DNA of 64,000 bases from Neoaquamicrobium microcysteis (GCF_008180155.1 NZ_VSZS01000062.1:223579-287578); one strand, 5' to 3'; positions 54,281 to 63,604 are shown, counted from the first letter of the stretch. The notes: a model not told the origin generated them from the letters alone. A program made the numbers and translations.

Positions 54281-55942
54281 ATGATGAAGACCGTCGCACG
54301 TAGCTACGCATTCGGTCCTTTCGTGCTGAATCTCCAGCGCATGGCGCTGCAGCGGGACGGGGTTGATCTTGGTCTTCGGCCGAAGGCGTTTGACGTGCTC
54401 AGACACCTTGTCGAGCGGGCCGGGACGCTTGTGACAAAAGACGAGTTGATTGCTGCCTCGTGGCCGAACGTCATTGTAAGCGACGATGCGCTCACCCAGT
54501 GCGTCCGCGACATACGAAAGGTTATCGGCGGCGATTATATTCGTACCGTGGCGCGACGTGGCTACCTTTTCGCCGGCGATGTAAGCACTCTGGACCCAAT
54601 CAAGAGCCGTCGCGAGCGCCGCTCAACCGGTGTCGCCGCCCCATTTATGGTCGCCCTGCTGGTAGCCTTTGCAATCGTTCTGGGGGCCGGCGCTCTTCGA
54701 TCGAGGGAGCCTGCGGCTCCAACAAGCCCGTCGGTTGCGGTGCTGCCTTTTGACGACATGGGGGGCGATCCCGAACTGGCCTATTTCGGAAGAGGTGTCA
54801 GCGAGGACATCATCACAATGCTTGCGCGTGTGCCGAACTTGACCGTTGTCGCGCGCAACTCGAGTTTTCAGTTCGAGGGGCAGCTGGTCGATATACGCCG
54901 GATCGGCGAGAACCTCGGTGCGACGCACGTTCTGCAAGGCAGCGTGCGAAAGGATTCCGACAGGCTCCGGATCGTCGCGCAACTGACCGACGCCCGGACA
55001 GGCAAGAACGTCTGGGCGGAGCGCTTCGACGGCACTGGAGGCGATGCCCGCGCTTTGCAGGACGAAATCACGCAGAAGATCGTGGCGGCACTGGCAGGCA
55101 CCGCGGGCACGATCGCGCTGCTTCAGTACCGCGACGCCTGGGGCAAGGACAGCGCGAACCTTCAGGAATACGACTATGCGCAGCGTGTCCTCGCGCGGAT
55201 CGCGCAGGGGACGCCGGAGGCGTTGGAACTTACAGACGCCATGCTGCGGGAAGGCTTGGCGCGATACCCCAACTCGAGCCTTCTCAAGGCACAGGCGGCG
55301 GGGTCCATAATCTGGCGCTTTGCAAGGGGTTGGAGTGACAGTGACGACCCATGGAATGAGATCAGGAAAGCCGGGGAACTGGCCCGGGAAGCGCGGGCCG
55401 ACCCGACCGCCTCGCCGATGATGCGGATGAACGTCCACATTGTCATGGCCTATGTGAACATGGTCGAGCAAAGGTTCGATCAGGCGGTGGCCGAGGCACA
55501 AGCGGCTATAGCGCTTGCCCCTTACGACGGGCGCCTGATTTACTATCTGGCCGAGATACCTGTCGTCGCTGGCCGCCCTTCGCTGGCGCTGGCGTGGATC
55601 GAGCGGGCGAGGGCACTGTACCCTCCGGATGACCCCAGGCAGCAGGAGCTTTCGAGCATGGAGGCCTACGCGCTTTTGCATGCTGAAGGACCGATCGCTG
55701 CCTTGGAGGTGCTCGACAGCATCCGGAGCAGCGACGACGTGGTCCTGCGCACGACCTATCTGCTGCGTACATATGCCTTGGTCCTGCTCGGGCGCCTAGA
55801 CGAGGCAAAAGCGGAAATCAGGAAACTGCGGGACCACGATCCGACGTGGTCCCTCGCGACACATCGCAAACGCTTCTTCTATACGGACACTTCCGGCCCG
55901 GACTCCCAAATAGAGGCACTGGCCGCTGCCGGCCTACCATAG
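54281..55942 (+). CDS. Membrane-bound winged-helix / TolB-like / TPR regulator
   Basis: Protein of 553 residues. An OmpR/CadC-type winged helix fills residues 8-105 (GLRPKAFDVLRHLVERAGTL, then VARRGYLFAGD). One membrane helix lies near residues 120-140, followed by a TolB/FlgO-like domain (SVAVLPFDDMGGDPELAYFG, then TVVARNSSFQFEGQ) and TPR-like repeats to the end. Proteins of this kind are often misnamed adenylate cyclases but have no cyclase domain. It is expected to sense something in the periplasm and bind DNA. The target is unknown; the divergent exported protein is a candidate. Confidence 0.82.
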   Translation: MMKTVARSYAFGPFVLNLQRMALQRDGVDLGLRPKAFDVLRHLVERAGTLVTKDELIAASWPNVIVSDDALTQCVRDIRKVIGGDYIRTVARRGYLFAGDVSTLDPIKSRRERRSTGVAAPFMVALLVAFAIVLGAGALRSREPAAPTSPSVAVLPFDDMGGDPELAYFGRGVSEDIITMLARVPNLTVVARNSSFQFEGQLVDIRRIGENLGATHVLQGSVRKDSDRLRIVAQLTDARTGKNVWAERFDGTGGDARALQDEITQKIVAALAGTAGTIALLQYRDAWGKDSANLQEYDYAQRVLARIAQGTPEALELTDAMLREGLARYPNSSLLKAQAAGSIIWRFARGWSDSDDPWNEIRKAGELAREARADPTASPMMRMNVHIVMAYVNMVEQRFDQAVAEAQAAIALAPYDGRLIYYLAEIPVVAGRPSLALAWIERARALYPPDDPRQQELSSMEAYALLHAEGPIAALEVLDSIRSSDDVVLRTTYLLRTYALVLLGRLDEAKAEIRKLRDHDPTWSLATHRKRFFYTDTSGPDSQIEALAAAGLP

Positions 55943-55995
55943 TCATGACGATTCTGTGTCTTGGGGAAAGGCGATAAGGCCGCGGCTTGCGATAG

Positions 55996-56071
55996 TGGTG
56001 GGCGATGACGGACTCGAACCGCCGACATCCTCGGTGTAAACGAGGCGCTCTACCAACTGAGCTAATCGCCC
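55996..56071 (-). tRNA. tRNA-Val (anticodon TAC)
   Basis: A full cloverleaf on the minus strand: acceptor GGGCGAT, D-arm GCTC...GAGC, anticodon stem CCTCG/CGAGG with loop TTTACAC (anticodon TAC), T-arm with GTTCGAGTC, and an encoded CCA end. Confidence 0.96.
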
Positions 56072-56248
56072 TACGGCGGCGACGTGTAAGCGTTCGTCGG
56101 TCGTTTCGCAAGCCAAAAAGGGGGAGATCGGGCTTCCGCCCAAGCGCCGCTGGGTCAGCCGACGGTCGCCGCAACGGCGCCGGTGATGCTGCGACACAGA
56201 GGCACGTCGAGCCGTCGCAAGTTTGTCGAGAAACGACCGTCACCGCGC

Positions 56249-56277
56249 TTGACACTAGTCGGAGAACCGCTTAATTC
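56249..56277 (+). promoter_or_regulatory. Promoter of tRNA-Asp
   Basis: TTGACA (56249-56254) and TAATTC (56272-56277) are 17 bp apart. The preceding C (CTTGACA) is typical of strong rhizobial promoters. The -10 ends 40 bp before the tRNA. Confidence 0.65.
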
Positions 56278-56317
56278 ACGCCCCACAACGAACGCCGCTG
56301 CGGCGAAACGTTGGTGC

Positions 56318-56394
56318 GCGGGTGTAGCTCAGTCGGTTAGAGTGCCGGCCTGTCACGCCGGAGGTCGCGGGTTCGAGCCCCGTCACTCGCGCCA
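56318..56394 (+). tRNA. tRNA-Asp (anticodon GTC)
   Basis: A full cloverleaf: acceptor GCGGGTG with CACTCGC (one G-T pair), D-arm GCTCAGTCGGTTAGAGT, anticodon stem GCCGG/CCGGA region with loop CTGTCAC (anticodon GTC), T-arm GCGGGTTCGAGCCCCGT and an encoded CCA end. A weak AACCG/CGGTT hairpin with a T-run follows at 56401-56417. Confidence 0.96.
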
Positions 56395-56471
56395 CTTTTC
56401 AACCGCTTGGCCGGTTTTCCTCATCTTATGAATTAATGGTGCTGCTGTTCGGCAGCGTGCTCGCAGTCCAA

Positions 56472-56642
56472 TCACGGCTTGTAGTGGGTCGGGTTGCAAA
56501 CCATGTCGAACACATTGGGGCGAGGCGGAGGAAGATCATCGGCTTCGCCGCCATATGCCCGGCATTCCTGGCCGATTGAAGCGGTAGCCAATGCAAGAAG
56601 GAAAGATAGCAACAGCGCAAGGCTGATCGGCACGCGGGACAT
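56472..56642 (-). CDS. Small exported protein (56 aa)
   Basis: Starts MSRVPISLALLLSFLLALAT, a signal peptide cleaved near TASIGQEC. The short mature part has two Cys (QECRAYGG and DMVCNPTHYKP) that could form one disulfide. I do not recognise a family. It lies between tRNA-Asp and cobT on the minus strand. A longer in-frame reading upstream runs into cobT and is unlikely. Confidence 0.5.
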   Translation of the reverse strand: MSRVPISLALLLSFLLALATASIGQECRAYGGEADDLPPPRPNVFDMVCNPTHYKP

Positions 56643-56745
56643 ACCAAGATCGTAGGTATGACCTCCACCGGTCGCCAATAAAATAGCGTTGCGATCTGTT
56701 ACGGCTTTTGCGGCCAACGCCTCCCTGTCTCCGGCTCCGCGACGG

Positions 56746-57771
56746 TCAGGCCGGCGGACTTCCCGATACACCTGCCTCAGCAAATGTCGCCATGCCGGCA
56801 TGACAGGCGAGCGCGCCGCGCAGCACGTTTACTGCCAGACATGCGCCGGAGGCCTCGCCAAGCCGCATGCCAAGGTCGAGCAGCGGAGAGAGATGCAGTG
56901 CCGCCAGCAGCTTGCGGTGGCCAGTTTCGGCCGAAACATGCCCTGCGAGCGCGTGCGCCAGTCCTTCGGGTGCCAGCTTCGCCAGAGGTGCTGCGGCTGC
57001 CGACGCGACGAATCCGTCGAGCATCACCGGGATGCCGTGCAGCCTGGCCGCTAGCGTCGCTCCACAGATCGCTGCCAGTTCGCGTCCGCCGACGCGCCGC
57101 AACGCTTCGATCGGGTCGCCCAGTGCAGCCCCGTGCCGGGCCAGTGCGGCGTCGACCGCCTGTGCCTTGCGGCTCAGGCCGGCGTCATCAACGCCGGTGC
57201 CTCGTCCTACCCAGTCGACGCCTTTGCCTCCAAACAGGGCGGCGGCGAGGGCCGCCGCTGCCGTCGTATTGCCGATGCCCATTTCGCCGACGCATACAAG
57301 ATCGGATGCTGGGTCGACGGCGGCCATCCCGCTCGTCATGGCCTCGACAAGTTCTGCCTCGTCCATTGCCGGTGCCTGGGTGAAATCTGCGGTCGGACGG
57401 TCAATGTGAAGCGGGATGACCTTGAGGCTCGCGCCGGCGTGCCGCGCCAGCTGGTTGATGGCAGCCCGACCGGAGGCGAAGTTTGCCACCATCTGCGCGG
57501 TCACTTCGGCGGGGAAGGCTGAGACTCCGCGCGCGGTCACGCCGTGCGAGCCGGCAAAGACCAGCGCCTCCACCTTGTCGAGGTGAGCTACGACGTTGCC
57601 CTGCCAGCGAGCCATGAAGACGGCGATGTCCTCCAGACGGCCGAGGCTCCCCGGTGGCTTGGTCAGCGTCGTCTGCCGGGCGGCTGCAGCCCTCGCGGCC
57701 TCGTCGCTGCCCGACGGCAGGTTCTCGCAAAGCCCGCGAATGGCATCGATGGATGTGGGTAAACCGGTCAT
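56746..57771 (-). CDS. cobT: Nicotinate-nucleotide:dimethylbenzimidazole phosphoribosyltransferase
   Basis: Enzyme of 341 residues that makes alpha-ribazole phosphate, the lower ligand of cobalamin. Landmarks are TKPPGSLGRLEDIAVFMARWQG, FAGSHGVTARGVSAFP, CVGEMGIGNTTAAAALAAAL and the GTGVDDAGLSRK block. It lies 10 bp after the cobS stop, so the two form an operon. No cobalamin riboswitch is visible ahead of this pair. Confidence 0.95.
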   Translation of the reverse strand: MTGLPTSIDAIRGLCENLPSGSDEAARAAAARQTTLTKPPGSLGRLEDIAVFMARWQGNVVAHLDKVEALVFAGSHGVTARGVSAFPAEVTAQMVANFASGRAAINQLARHAGASLKVIPLHIDRPTADFTQAPAMDEAELVEAMTSGMAAVDPASDLVCVGEMGIGNTTAAAALAAALFGGKGVDWVGRGTGVDDAGLSRKAQAVDAALARHGAALGDPIEALRRVGGRELAAICGATLAARLHGIPVMLDGFVASAAAAPLAKLAPEGLAHALAGHVSAETGHRKLLAALHLSPLLDLGMRLGEASGACLAVNVLRGALACHAGMATFAEAGVSGSPPA

Positions 57772-57781
57772 TCTTCGTCTT

Positions 57782-58552
57782 TCATGCAAGCAGGGAGGCA
57801 GCGGCGACCAGCACGGCGATCTCGCCCCCTTGCTGGAGCGCTCCGAGTACGTCGCCCGTCTGACCGCCGATCTGGCTCGTCGCAAGTCTTTCGAGCGACA
57901 GGAAAACAACCGCGAGCAGCAGGGTTGCGATCAGAGCAAACCAGAGCCCGCAGATGACGAGCGCCACCATGCCGATAGCGAGCGCTACGAGGGCGGGGGC
58001 AGGGTCCGGGCGGCCGACATCCGCCGACAGGCCGTAGGAACGAGCCGGCGGCACCCGCAGCATGAAGGCCGGCACGAGCGCCCGCGAGGCCGTGTGCGCT
58101 GCGACCACCACAAGCAGCATGACAAAGGGCGAGGCGGCCGCCAGCGCTGTGAGCGCTCCCCAGCGCGCCAGCAGGGACAGCATCAGCGCCAGGGCGCCAT
58201 ACGTGCCCAACCGGCTGTCCTTCATGATCTCCAGCTTGCGTTCGCGGTCCTGCCCGCCGCCGAACCCGTCGGCGACATCCGCCAGCCCGTCCTCGTGCAG
58301 TGCGCCCGTGAGCGCGATGCCGATCGCAAGTGCGAGAGCCGCAGCGATCGCGGCGGGCACTGAAAGCGCCAATGCCAGCCACAGGGATACTCCTGCCACC
58401 ATGCCCGCCACTGCGCCGGCGACGGGAGCGGCCCAGTGCGCATCGGCAAGGCTCCGTCGGTCGCCTGCCGGCACGGGTATCCGCGTATAGAAGCCGATAC
58501 AGGTGGTGACATTTTGCAGAAGTGTATCGGCGGGCGGCACCCGGCCGGTCAT
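57782..58552 (-). CDS. cobS: Adenosylcobinamide-GDP ribazoletransferase (cobalamin synthase)
   Basis: Inner-membrane enzyme of 256 residues with several helices, also called CobV. It joins adenosylcobinamide-GDP with alpha-ribazole. Family blocks are [12 protein letters not shown], the metal-binding [18 protein letters not shown] and [15 protein letters not shown]. The ATG at 58552 fits the family; a longer reading upstream is not supported. It is first in the cobS-cobT operon and is divergent from cobU. Confidence 0.94.
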   Translation of the reverse strand: MTGRVPPADTLLQNVTTCIGFYTRIPVPAGDRRSLADAHWAAPVAGAVAGMVAGVSLWLALALSVPAAIAAALALAIGIALTGALHEDGLADVADGFGGGQDRERKLEIMKDSRLGTYGALALMLSLLARWGALTALAAASPFVMLLVVVAAHTASRALVPAFMLRVPPARSYGLSADVGRPDPAPALVALAIGMVALVICGLWFALIATLLLAVVFLSLERLATSQIGGQTGDVLGALQQGGEIAVLVAAASLLA

Positions 58553-58750
58553 GAATTCGCTCCGCCGGATCGGGCGGGCTGCGTGTAGCTCTGGCCTGGC
58601 TGCTGCAACGCTGTTGCTCCCGTGTCGGCTGTTCTTCGTCGCTCGTCTAGCCAAACCACATTGCGCGGCTTGCGCGTTGCGGCGGTCGGCGATTGCGATA
58701 ATGTGACCGAGTCGATGGTTTGCGGGAAGTCCGGGGGTCTCAACTGCGTG

Positions 58751-59272
58751 ATGGTCGGGGACCTTCCTCATTCACTGACGTTCGTTCTCGGCGGCGCGCG
58801 TTCCGGAAAGAGCCGCCATGCCGAGAAACTGGTTTCCGCGTTTCCAGCACCGTGGACCTACATTGCAACGGCGGAAGCGTTCGATGACGAGATGCGCGAG
58901 CGCATCGAGCATCATCGTGCGCGCCGGGATAGCGGCTGGCTGACCCTCGAAGCCCCGCTCGACCTTGCAGATGCGCTGGCGCGCGTTGCGGATGGCCAAC
59001 CCGTGCTGGTGGACTGCCTGACCCTTTGGCTCACCAACGTGATGCTGGCCGAACTCGACGTAGAGGCCGAGACACGGCGACTTGCGGAAACCATCTCACG
59101 TCCTCGCGGTCCGTGGTTCGTCGTGTCGAACGAGGTGGGGCTGGGTATCGTGCCGGACAATGCGCTGGCGCGACGCTTTCGCGATGCGGCCGGGCGGCTC
59201 AATCAGATGGTCGCGGCAAGGGCGGATCACGTGCTCTTCATGGTGGCCGGGCTGCCGATGACGATCAAATGA
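58751..59272 (+). CDS. cobU: Adenosylcobinamide kinase / guanylyltransferase
   Basis: Bifunctional enzyme of 174 residues (CobP in Pseudomonas denitrificans). The P-loop [14 protein letters not shown] is near the N-terminus, followed by the guanylylated-His region ([13 protein letters not shown]) and [20 protein letters not shown]. It phosphorylates adenosylcobinamide and adds GMP, one step before CobS. ATG 58751 gives the family start. It is divergent from cobS (198 bp) and convergent with cobD. Confidence 0.95.
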   Translation: MVGDLPHSLTFVLGGARSGKSRHAEKLVSAFPAPWTYIATAEAFDDEMRERIEHHRARRDSGWLTLEAPLDLADALARVADGQPVLVDCLTLWLTNVMLAELDVEAETRRLAETISRPRGPWFVVSNEVGLGIVPDNALARRFRDAAGRLNQMVAARADHVLFMVAGLPMTIK

Positions 59273-59311
59273 GCGGTCAACTCCGCAAACCGGCGCGGTC
59301 ACAATCCGCAT

Positions 59312-60301
59312 TCAGGCGGCTGCCGCGAAGGTGTTGCCGGAAAGCAGGGCGAGACCCGCCAACAATCCCGCAAGCGCGATCAGCAGTCCGTCGGCGATCG
59401 CATAGAGCTTCAGCGCGCGGCGGATATCGGCGGCGTTTGCCTCCCGACGCCCGCCTTCTCCCATGAAGAGGTCGTCGACCAGGACGCCGCCGTAGGAGCG
59501 CGGACCGGCCAGAGCCAGCCCCAGCGCGCCGGCCATGGCGGCTTCCGGCCAGCCGGCATTGGGTGATTTGTGGAACCTCGCATCACGCCACATCGCGCGC
59601 CACGCATCGCGGGCGGAGGCTCCAGGCATGAGCGCTGCGGCCGTCACGATAAGCAAGCCGGACAAGCGCGAGGCGGGCAGGTTGACGAGATCATCGAAGC
59701 GGGCGGCGGCCCAGCCGAAGGCGAGATGCCGGGGCGTTTTGTGTCCGATCATGCTGTCAGCGGTATTGACCGCCTTGTATGCGATCCCACCGGGCAGACC
59801 GGCCGCACCAAGCCAGAAGGCGGGGGCGACGACGCCGTCCGAAAAATTTTCGGCAAGGCTCTCGATCGCGGCGCGCGACACGCCAGCCTCATCCAGACTT
59901 TGCGGATCGCGGCCGACGATGCGGGAGACCGCCAGGCGGCCTGCGTCCAATCCCCCGTTTTCGAGCGCCATGGCGACGTCCTCTACATGCGATGCGAGGC
60001 TGCGCTGGGCCAGCAGGCTGCTGGCAAGCACTGCAAGAACGACGAAACCTACCCAGCCGACGAGAAGCTGCTCCAGCAGGAGGCCGGCGGCCGCTGCCAA
60101 GAAGACAAGTATCGCCAGCGCGGCCACACCCGCTCGCTTCCTCCTCGGAATCGACCACGTGTCGCGATTGAGGCTTCCCTCCAGCGCGACAACAAGACGG
60201 CCGATCCATGTGACAGGATGGCCTACGGCGCGGAACAAACCTTCGGGATAGCCGAAAGCGCGCTCGACCAGCAGGGCAATGAAGAGGAGAAGCAGGCTCA
60301 T
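59312..60301 (-). CDS. cobD: Adenosylcobinamide-phosphate synthase
   Basis: CbiB/CobD-type inner-membrane protein of 329 residues. It attaches the aminopropanol arm to adenosylcobyric acid. Landmarks are GHPVTWIGRLVVALE, the SLAENFSDGVVAPAFWLG block, AYKAVNTADSMIGHKTPRH and RDARFHKSPNAGWPEAAMAG. With cobU, cobS and cobT it gives the nucleotide-loop part of cobalamin synthesis. The ring-building genes must lie elsewhere. Upstream 60302-60508 has no riboswitch that I can see. Confidence 0.95.
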   Translation of the reverse strand: MSLLLLFIALLVERAFGYPEGLFRAVGHPVTWIGRLVVALEGSLNRDTWSIPRRKRAGVAALAILVFLAAAAGLLLEQLLVGWVGFVVLAVLASSLLAQRSLASHVEDVAMALENGGLDAGRLAVSRIVGRDPQSLDEAGVSRAAIESLAENFSDGVVAPAFWLGAAGLPGGIAYKAVNTADSMIGHKTPRHLAFGWAAARFDDLVNLPASRLSGLLIVTAAALMPGASARDAWRAMWRDARFHKSPNAGWPEAAMAGALGLALAGPRSYGGVLVDDLFMGEGGRREANAADIRRALKLYAIADGLLIALAGLLAGLALLSGNTFAAAA

Positions 60302-60508
60302 TCAGACTGGGGCAGGGGCGTTGGAATCGATGTTCTTCCTAGCCTCTTGACCGTATTGGGGGAACTGCCTGCCGCCAGCTTTCGCCGGGCAACATGGTTA
60401 AAGCTCGGATTCAGTGATTGTTGGTGATTTTCCGTTAAGCCTGATTCCGGGTGGGCTCATAGGGATCACCCGCACGCCTTCAACCCCCTGTTTCGCGTAT
60501 GAGTTGTG

Positions 60509-61525
60509 ATGCGTCCGATCCACCTTTCCGCCGCGCTTGCCGCATTCCTTGCCCTTGCCGGGTGCTCGACCGGCTCGACCGTTGACGCGTTGCAGAGCGT
60601 CGCTCCATCGCGAGAGACGACCGCTTCGATCGTCAGGCCCGTGATGCCTCAGGCCGCAGTCGGCGCGTCGGTCGCGGGCTATCCAGACTCGTCGCCCGCC
60701 GCGATCTCCGCACTTGCAGAACCTGATGCGGTGAATACGTCGGCGCTCCAGCAGGTTGCCATGGTCGCCCCTCAGAGGCCTTCCGCGCCGCCTGCCTCCG
60801 GACCGCGGCCGCAGGTCATGGCGCAGCGCTTCAGCGACTCCAAGCCGATGGACTTCGGCAAGGTGACCCCGCAGCACCACCTCGTCCACGGCGTGGACGT
60901 GTCGCGCTGGCAGGGTACGATCGACTGGGTCAATCTGCGCAACCAGGGTGCCAATTTCGCCTTCATCAAGGCAACCGATGGCGGCGACCATCTCGATCCG
61001 ATGTTCCGCAAGAACTGGGACGGAGCCGCGCAGGCCGGCATCAAGCGCGGCGCGTATCACTTCTTCTACTGGTGCCGCACCGGCAAGGAGCAGGCAGATT
61101 GGTTCATCCGCAACGTACCGCGCGAGGCCGGCGCCTTGCCGCCGGTGATCGACGTGGAGTGGAACCATCAGTCGCGCTGCAAGCAGAAGCTGTCGCCGAA
61201 GCTGGTGCGTGACAAGATGCAGGCATTCATGGACCGCGTGGAAGCATATTACGGGCAGAGGCCGATCATCTACGCCACCCCCGACTTCTACGACGACAAC
61301 CTGAAGGGTCACTTCAAGGATTACCCGTTCTGGCTTCGCTCGGTCGCTGCGCATCCGTCAAAGCGCTACCCGAATCGCGACTGGGTTTTCTGGCAGTATT
61401 CCGGCACCGGATTGTCCAAGGGCCTGAAAGGCGAGATCGACCTCAACGTCTTCCAAGGTGACGCTGCCGCCTGGCATCGCTGGCTCGCGAAGAACACCTA
61501 CGGTGCACAGGTGGCCCGTAACTGA
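60509..61525 (+). CDS. GH25-family muramidase lipoprotein
   Basis: Lipoprotein of 338 residues. The signal ends in a lipobox (LALAGCSTGS). A Pro/Ala/Ser-rich spacer runs to about residue 125. The GH25 lysozyme barrel follows: VHGVDVSRWQGTIDW, FAFIKATDGGDHLDPMF, YHFFYWCRTGKEQADWFI, and PPVIDVEWNHQSRC with the catalytic acidic pair. It should cleave peptidoglycan in the periplasm. ATG 60509 follows a GTG that could also be used. A terminator follows. Confidence 0.88.
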   Translation: MRPIHLSAALAAFLALAGCSTGSTVDALQSVAPSRETTASIVRPVMPQAAVGASVAGYPDSSPAAISALAEPDAVNTSALQQVAMVAPQRPSAPPASGPRPQVMAQRFSDSKPMDFGKVTPQHHLVHGVDVSRWQGTIDWVNLRNQGANFAFIKATDGGDHLDPMFRKNWDGAAQAGIKRGAYHFFYWCRTGKEQADWFIRNVPREAGALPPVIDVEWNHQSRCKQKLSPKLVRDKMQAFMDRVEAYYGQRPIIYATPDFYDDNLKGHFKDYPFWLRSVAAHPSKRYPNRDWVFWQYSGTGLSKGLKGEIDLNVFQGDAAAWHRWLAKNTYGAQVARN

Positions 61526-61547
61526 TCCAACGCATTTCTCGACCTGG

Positions 61548-61584
61548 AAGACCCCGCCGGCGGATGTCGGCGGGGTCTTTCGTT
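61548..61584. terminator. Bidirectional terminator between GH25 and EF-hand genes
   Basis: AAGACCCCGCCG pairs with CGGCGGGGTCTT (about 61548-61559 with 61567-61578), and TCGTTTTCG follows on the plus strand. The converging EF-hand gene ends at 61589, so the hairpin may serve both. Confidence 0.75.
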
Positions 61585-61588
61585 TTCG

Positions 61589-62449
61589 TTAGTCGCGTTT
61601 GCCGTTGCGCTTGCCGGCCCAACGGGGCCGGTCGTCGCTCGTGACGACGCCGTCGTCATTGCGATCCATGCGGGTGAAGAAGGCCTGCGCGCGCTCGGCG
61701 ACATTTGCCGTGAACTCTTCCGCCGTGAGTTCGCCGTTACCGTCGGCATCAAGCGTGTCGAAGCGGATAGCTGCGCGTTCCTGCATCAGGCCGGAGAAGG
61801 CTTCGAGGTTCGCTCCCTCCCGCATGAGTGCACGAAACTGGGCATGCATCTGCCGCATTTCCTCGGGCATTACAGCACGGCGCTCCGCCCGTCGCTCGCG
61901 GTGCTCTGCGCGCTGCTGGCCGCGTTGCGCGAAGCGCTCGCCACGCGCCTGCATGGCCGCCTCGAACTCCTGCGGGGAAATCATGCCGTCGCCGTCGCTG
62001 TCCATGCGCGCGAAACGCTCCGCGGTGCGTTCGCTCCGCCGCTCCGCCCGTTGATCGGAATTCATGCGCTCGCCTTCGCCACGACGTTCGGCCCGCGGGC
62101 CATCGCCGCGATGCCGTCCCCAGCCATCGCGGCCGGAACGCTGAACGATTCCCTGCTCGTCAGGGTTCATGCGTTCGAAGCGACCCTGAGCCTGCTCGTC
62201 CGCTGCGGCAAGAAACTCGTCTCGTGTGACGATGCCGTCGCCGTCGGCGTCCATCGCCTGAAACTGCGCGGAGGAACGCTCCTGCATGAGGTTGGCAAGG
62301 TCGCCGACATTCATGCCTTCGCCTTCCAAGAGCGCACGCATCTCTGCGCGCAGATCCCCACCACGCTCCTGGCTTTCGGATGTTTCGGCATGGGCATGGA
62401 TGACGGCTGAACCGGAGGCGAGCACGGCAGCGATGATAAGTTTCTTCAT
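61589..62449 (-). CDS. Exported multi-EF-hand protein
   Basis: Protein of 286 residues with a signal peptide (to about IHAHAETSE). Four EF-hand-type loops are visible: DADGDGIVTRDEF, DSDGDGMISPQEF, DADGNGELTAEEF and DRNDDGVVTSDD. Between them are Arg/Glu-rich stretches. The halves look alike (both hold a MQERS/MQERA-AxxFxxxDADG block), so an internal duplication is likely. It probably binds calcium in the periplasm or outside. The role is unknown. Confidence 0.82.
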   Translation of the reverse strand: MKKLIIAAVLASGSAVIHAHAETSESQERGGDLRAEMRALLEGEGMNVGDLANLMQERSSAQFQAMDADGDGIVTRDEFLAAADEQAQGRFERMNPDEQGIVQRSGRDGWGRHRGDGPRAERRGEGERMNSDQRAERRSERTAERFARMDSDGDGMISPQEFEAAMQARGERFAQRGQQRAEHRERRAERRAVMPEEMRQMHAQFRALMREGANLEAFSGLMQERAAIRFDTLDADGNGELTAEEFTANVAERAQAFFTRMDRNDDGVVTSDDRPRWAGKRNGKRD

Positions 62450-62617
62450 GGCAAAGGATTCCTCGTTTCGATGTCCCTTGCGGCAACTGTGCCTGTGCCA
62501 ACATTACAGGTGGCTTGCCGCCGCATTAAATCGCGGTAATGGGCATGCCTTGCGCGAGCGGACGGAACCGCATCCCCTGCTTTGCATTCTCTCTGCACGT
62601 GGAGAGAGGAGCGGGTT

Positions 62618-63316
62618 GTGATAGCAGTTCTTTCGGTTCTAGGTGGTTTGATCGTCTCCTTCGGCATGTTCGTGGGCGGCCTGATGTTTGCGACGATGGT
62701 GCTCATGGTAGAGCCCGAAGAGCGCCCGGGTCCGGGTGTCGATGTTGCAGAGGTTTGGACTAACGAGCCTCGCGTCGTCGATGTGGCTGACCAGAGTTTC
62801 GAGCGGATAGGGACTGTCGTAGAACCCCGGTCGGCGAGTGAGGCGGTCGAACCGGGCGTAGACGACCTGACGACTGCCGCGTTGCCGTCGGTAAGCGATG
62901 CCGTCGTGCTGGAAGATGCGGTTTTCCAGGATGCTGAGGTGCAGTATGACGCTGCATCGCAAGAGCTGATTGTCGCGCATGTCGACTGGTGCTCAAGCCG
63001 CTACCGTTCCTACAACGCCGGGGACAACAGCTATATCGCCTATAGCGGCGGCCGACGCACCTGCATCTCCCCTTATACCGAACAGTTCGAGGCTGGCGGA
63101 GCAGACCTAGAGGTCGTCACGTCCGAAGACGGGTTCGGCGAATATGCCGAGGCGGCCGCGTCCGGATCGTCGTCTTACGGTGAGACACAGCACGATGCAT
63201 ATGCCGATTTCGCGTCCGACCATGTCGCCTACTGCTTCGATCGCTATCGGTCATACAGGCCGGAAGACAACACCTACCAGCCGTTCGGCGGCGGGCCGCG
63301 ACGTCAGTGCCAGTAG
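62618..63316 (+). CDS. Membrane-anchored protein with two BA14K-like repeats
   Basis: Protein of 232 residues. A hydrophobic N-terminus (VLSVLGGLIVSFGMFVGGLM) acts as anchor or signal. An acidic stretch follows. Two similar segments then appear: HVDWCSSRYRSYNAGDNSYI (with GGRRTC) and HVAYCFDRYRSYRPEDNTYQ (with GGGPRRQC). These are the pattern of the BA14K family, first known as a Brucella antigen with lectin-like activity. The start GTG 62618 has GAGGAG upstream. A strong terminator follows. Confidence 0.75.
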   Translation: MIAVLSVLGGLIVSFGMFVGGLMFATMVLMVEPEERPGPGVDVAEVWTNEPRVVDVADQSFERIGTVVEPRSASEAVEPGVDDLTTAALPSVSDAVVLEDAVFQDAEVQYDAASQELIVAHVDWCSSRYRSYNAGDNSYIAYSGGRRTCISPYTEQFEAGGADLEVVTSEDGFGEYAEAAASGSSSYGETQHDAYADFASDHVAYCFDRYRSYRPEDNTYQPFGGGPRRQCQ

Positions 63317-63331
63317 ATTTTTGACGATAAG

Positions 63332-63358
63332 GGGCCGGAGGAAACTCCGGCCCATTTT
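63332..63358 (+). terminator. Rho-independent terminator of the BA14K-type gene
   Basis: A 9-bp perfect stem GGGCCGGAG/CTCCGGCCC with a GAAA loop, followed by ATTTT, lies 15 bp after the stop. Confidence 0.8.
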
Positions 63359-63400
63359 GCGCGTTGTCTGATGCGCGCTTCCGCGCTGGAGACCAGTGTG

Positions 63401-63604
63401 ATGGCAAAGACCGCTTCCCAAAAGACTCTTTCGAAGACCGGAACAGAGGCCGGACGCAGCCTGCGGACCGCCGCAGCCAAGGAAGAAAAGAAGGTCGAGG
63501 CCCGGAAGGGCAGCGACTTGAAGAAGGGCGCCGAACGTTTCGAGGAGCGCGCGGAAAGCGCGAACGGCAAGGGCGCAAAAGCCTCCGGCGCGAAAAAGAA
63601 ATAA
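63401..63604 (+). CDS. Lysine-rich small protein (67 aa)
   Basis: Starts MAKTASQKTLSKTGTEAGRS and ends in a KGAKASGAKKK tail. It is rich in Lys, Ala and Glu, has no Cys and no membrane span, and should be helical and basic. It could bind nucleic acid, but no family is recognised. ATG 63401 lacks a strong ribosome site; an ATG ten codons upstream is also in frame. Confidence 0.45.
   Translation: MAKTASQKTLSKTGTEAGRSLRTAAAKEEKKVEARKGSDLKKGAERFEERAESANGKGAKASGAKKK

Noticed and set aside
58553..58750. Search for a cobalamin riboswitch between cobS and cobU
   Set aside because: No G-C-C-G-G-T-G core and no B12 box on either strand; a GGGAAG alone is not enough.
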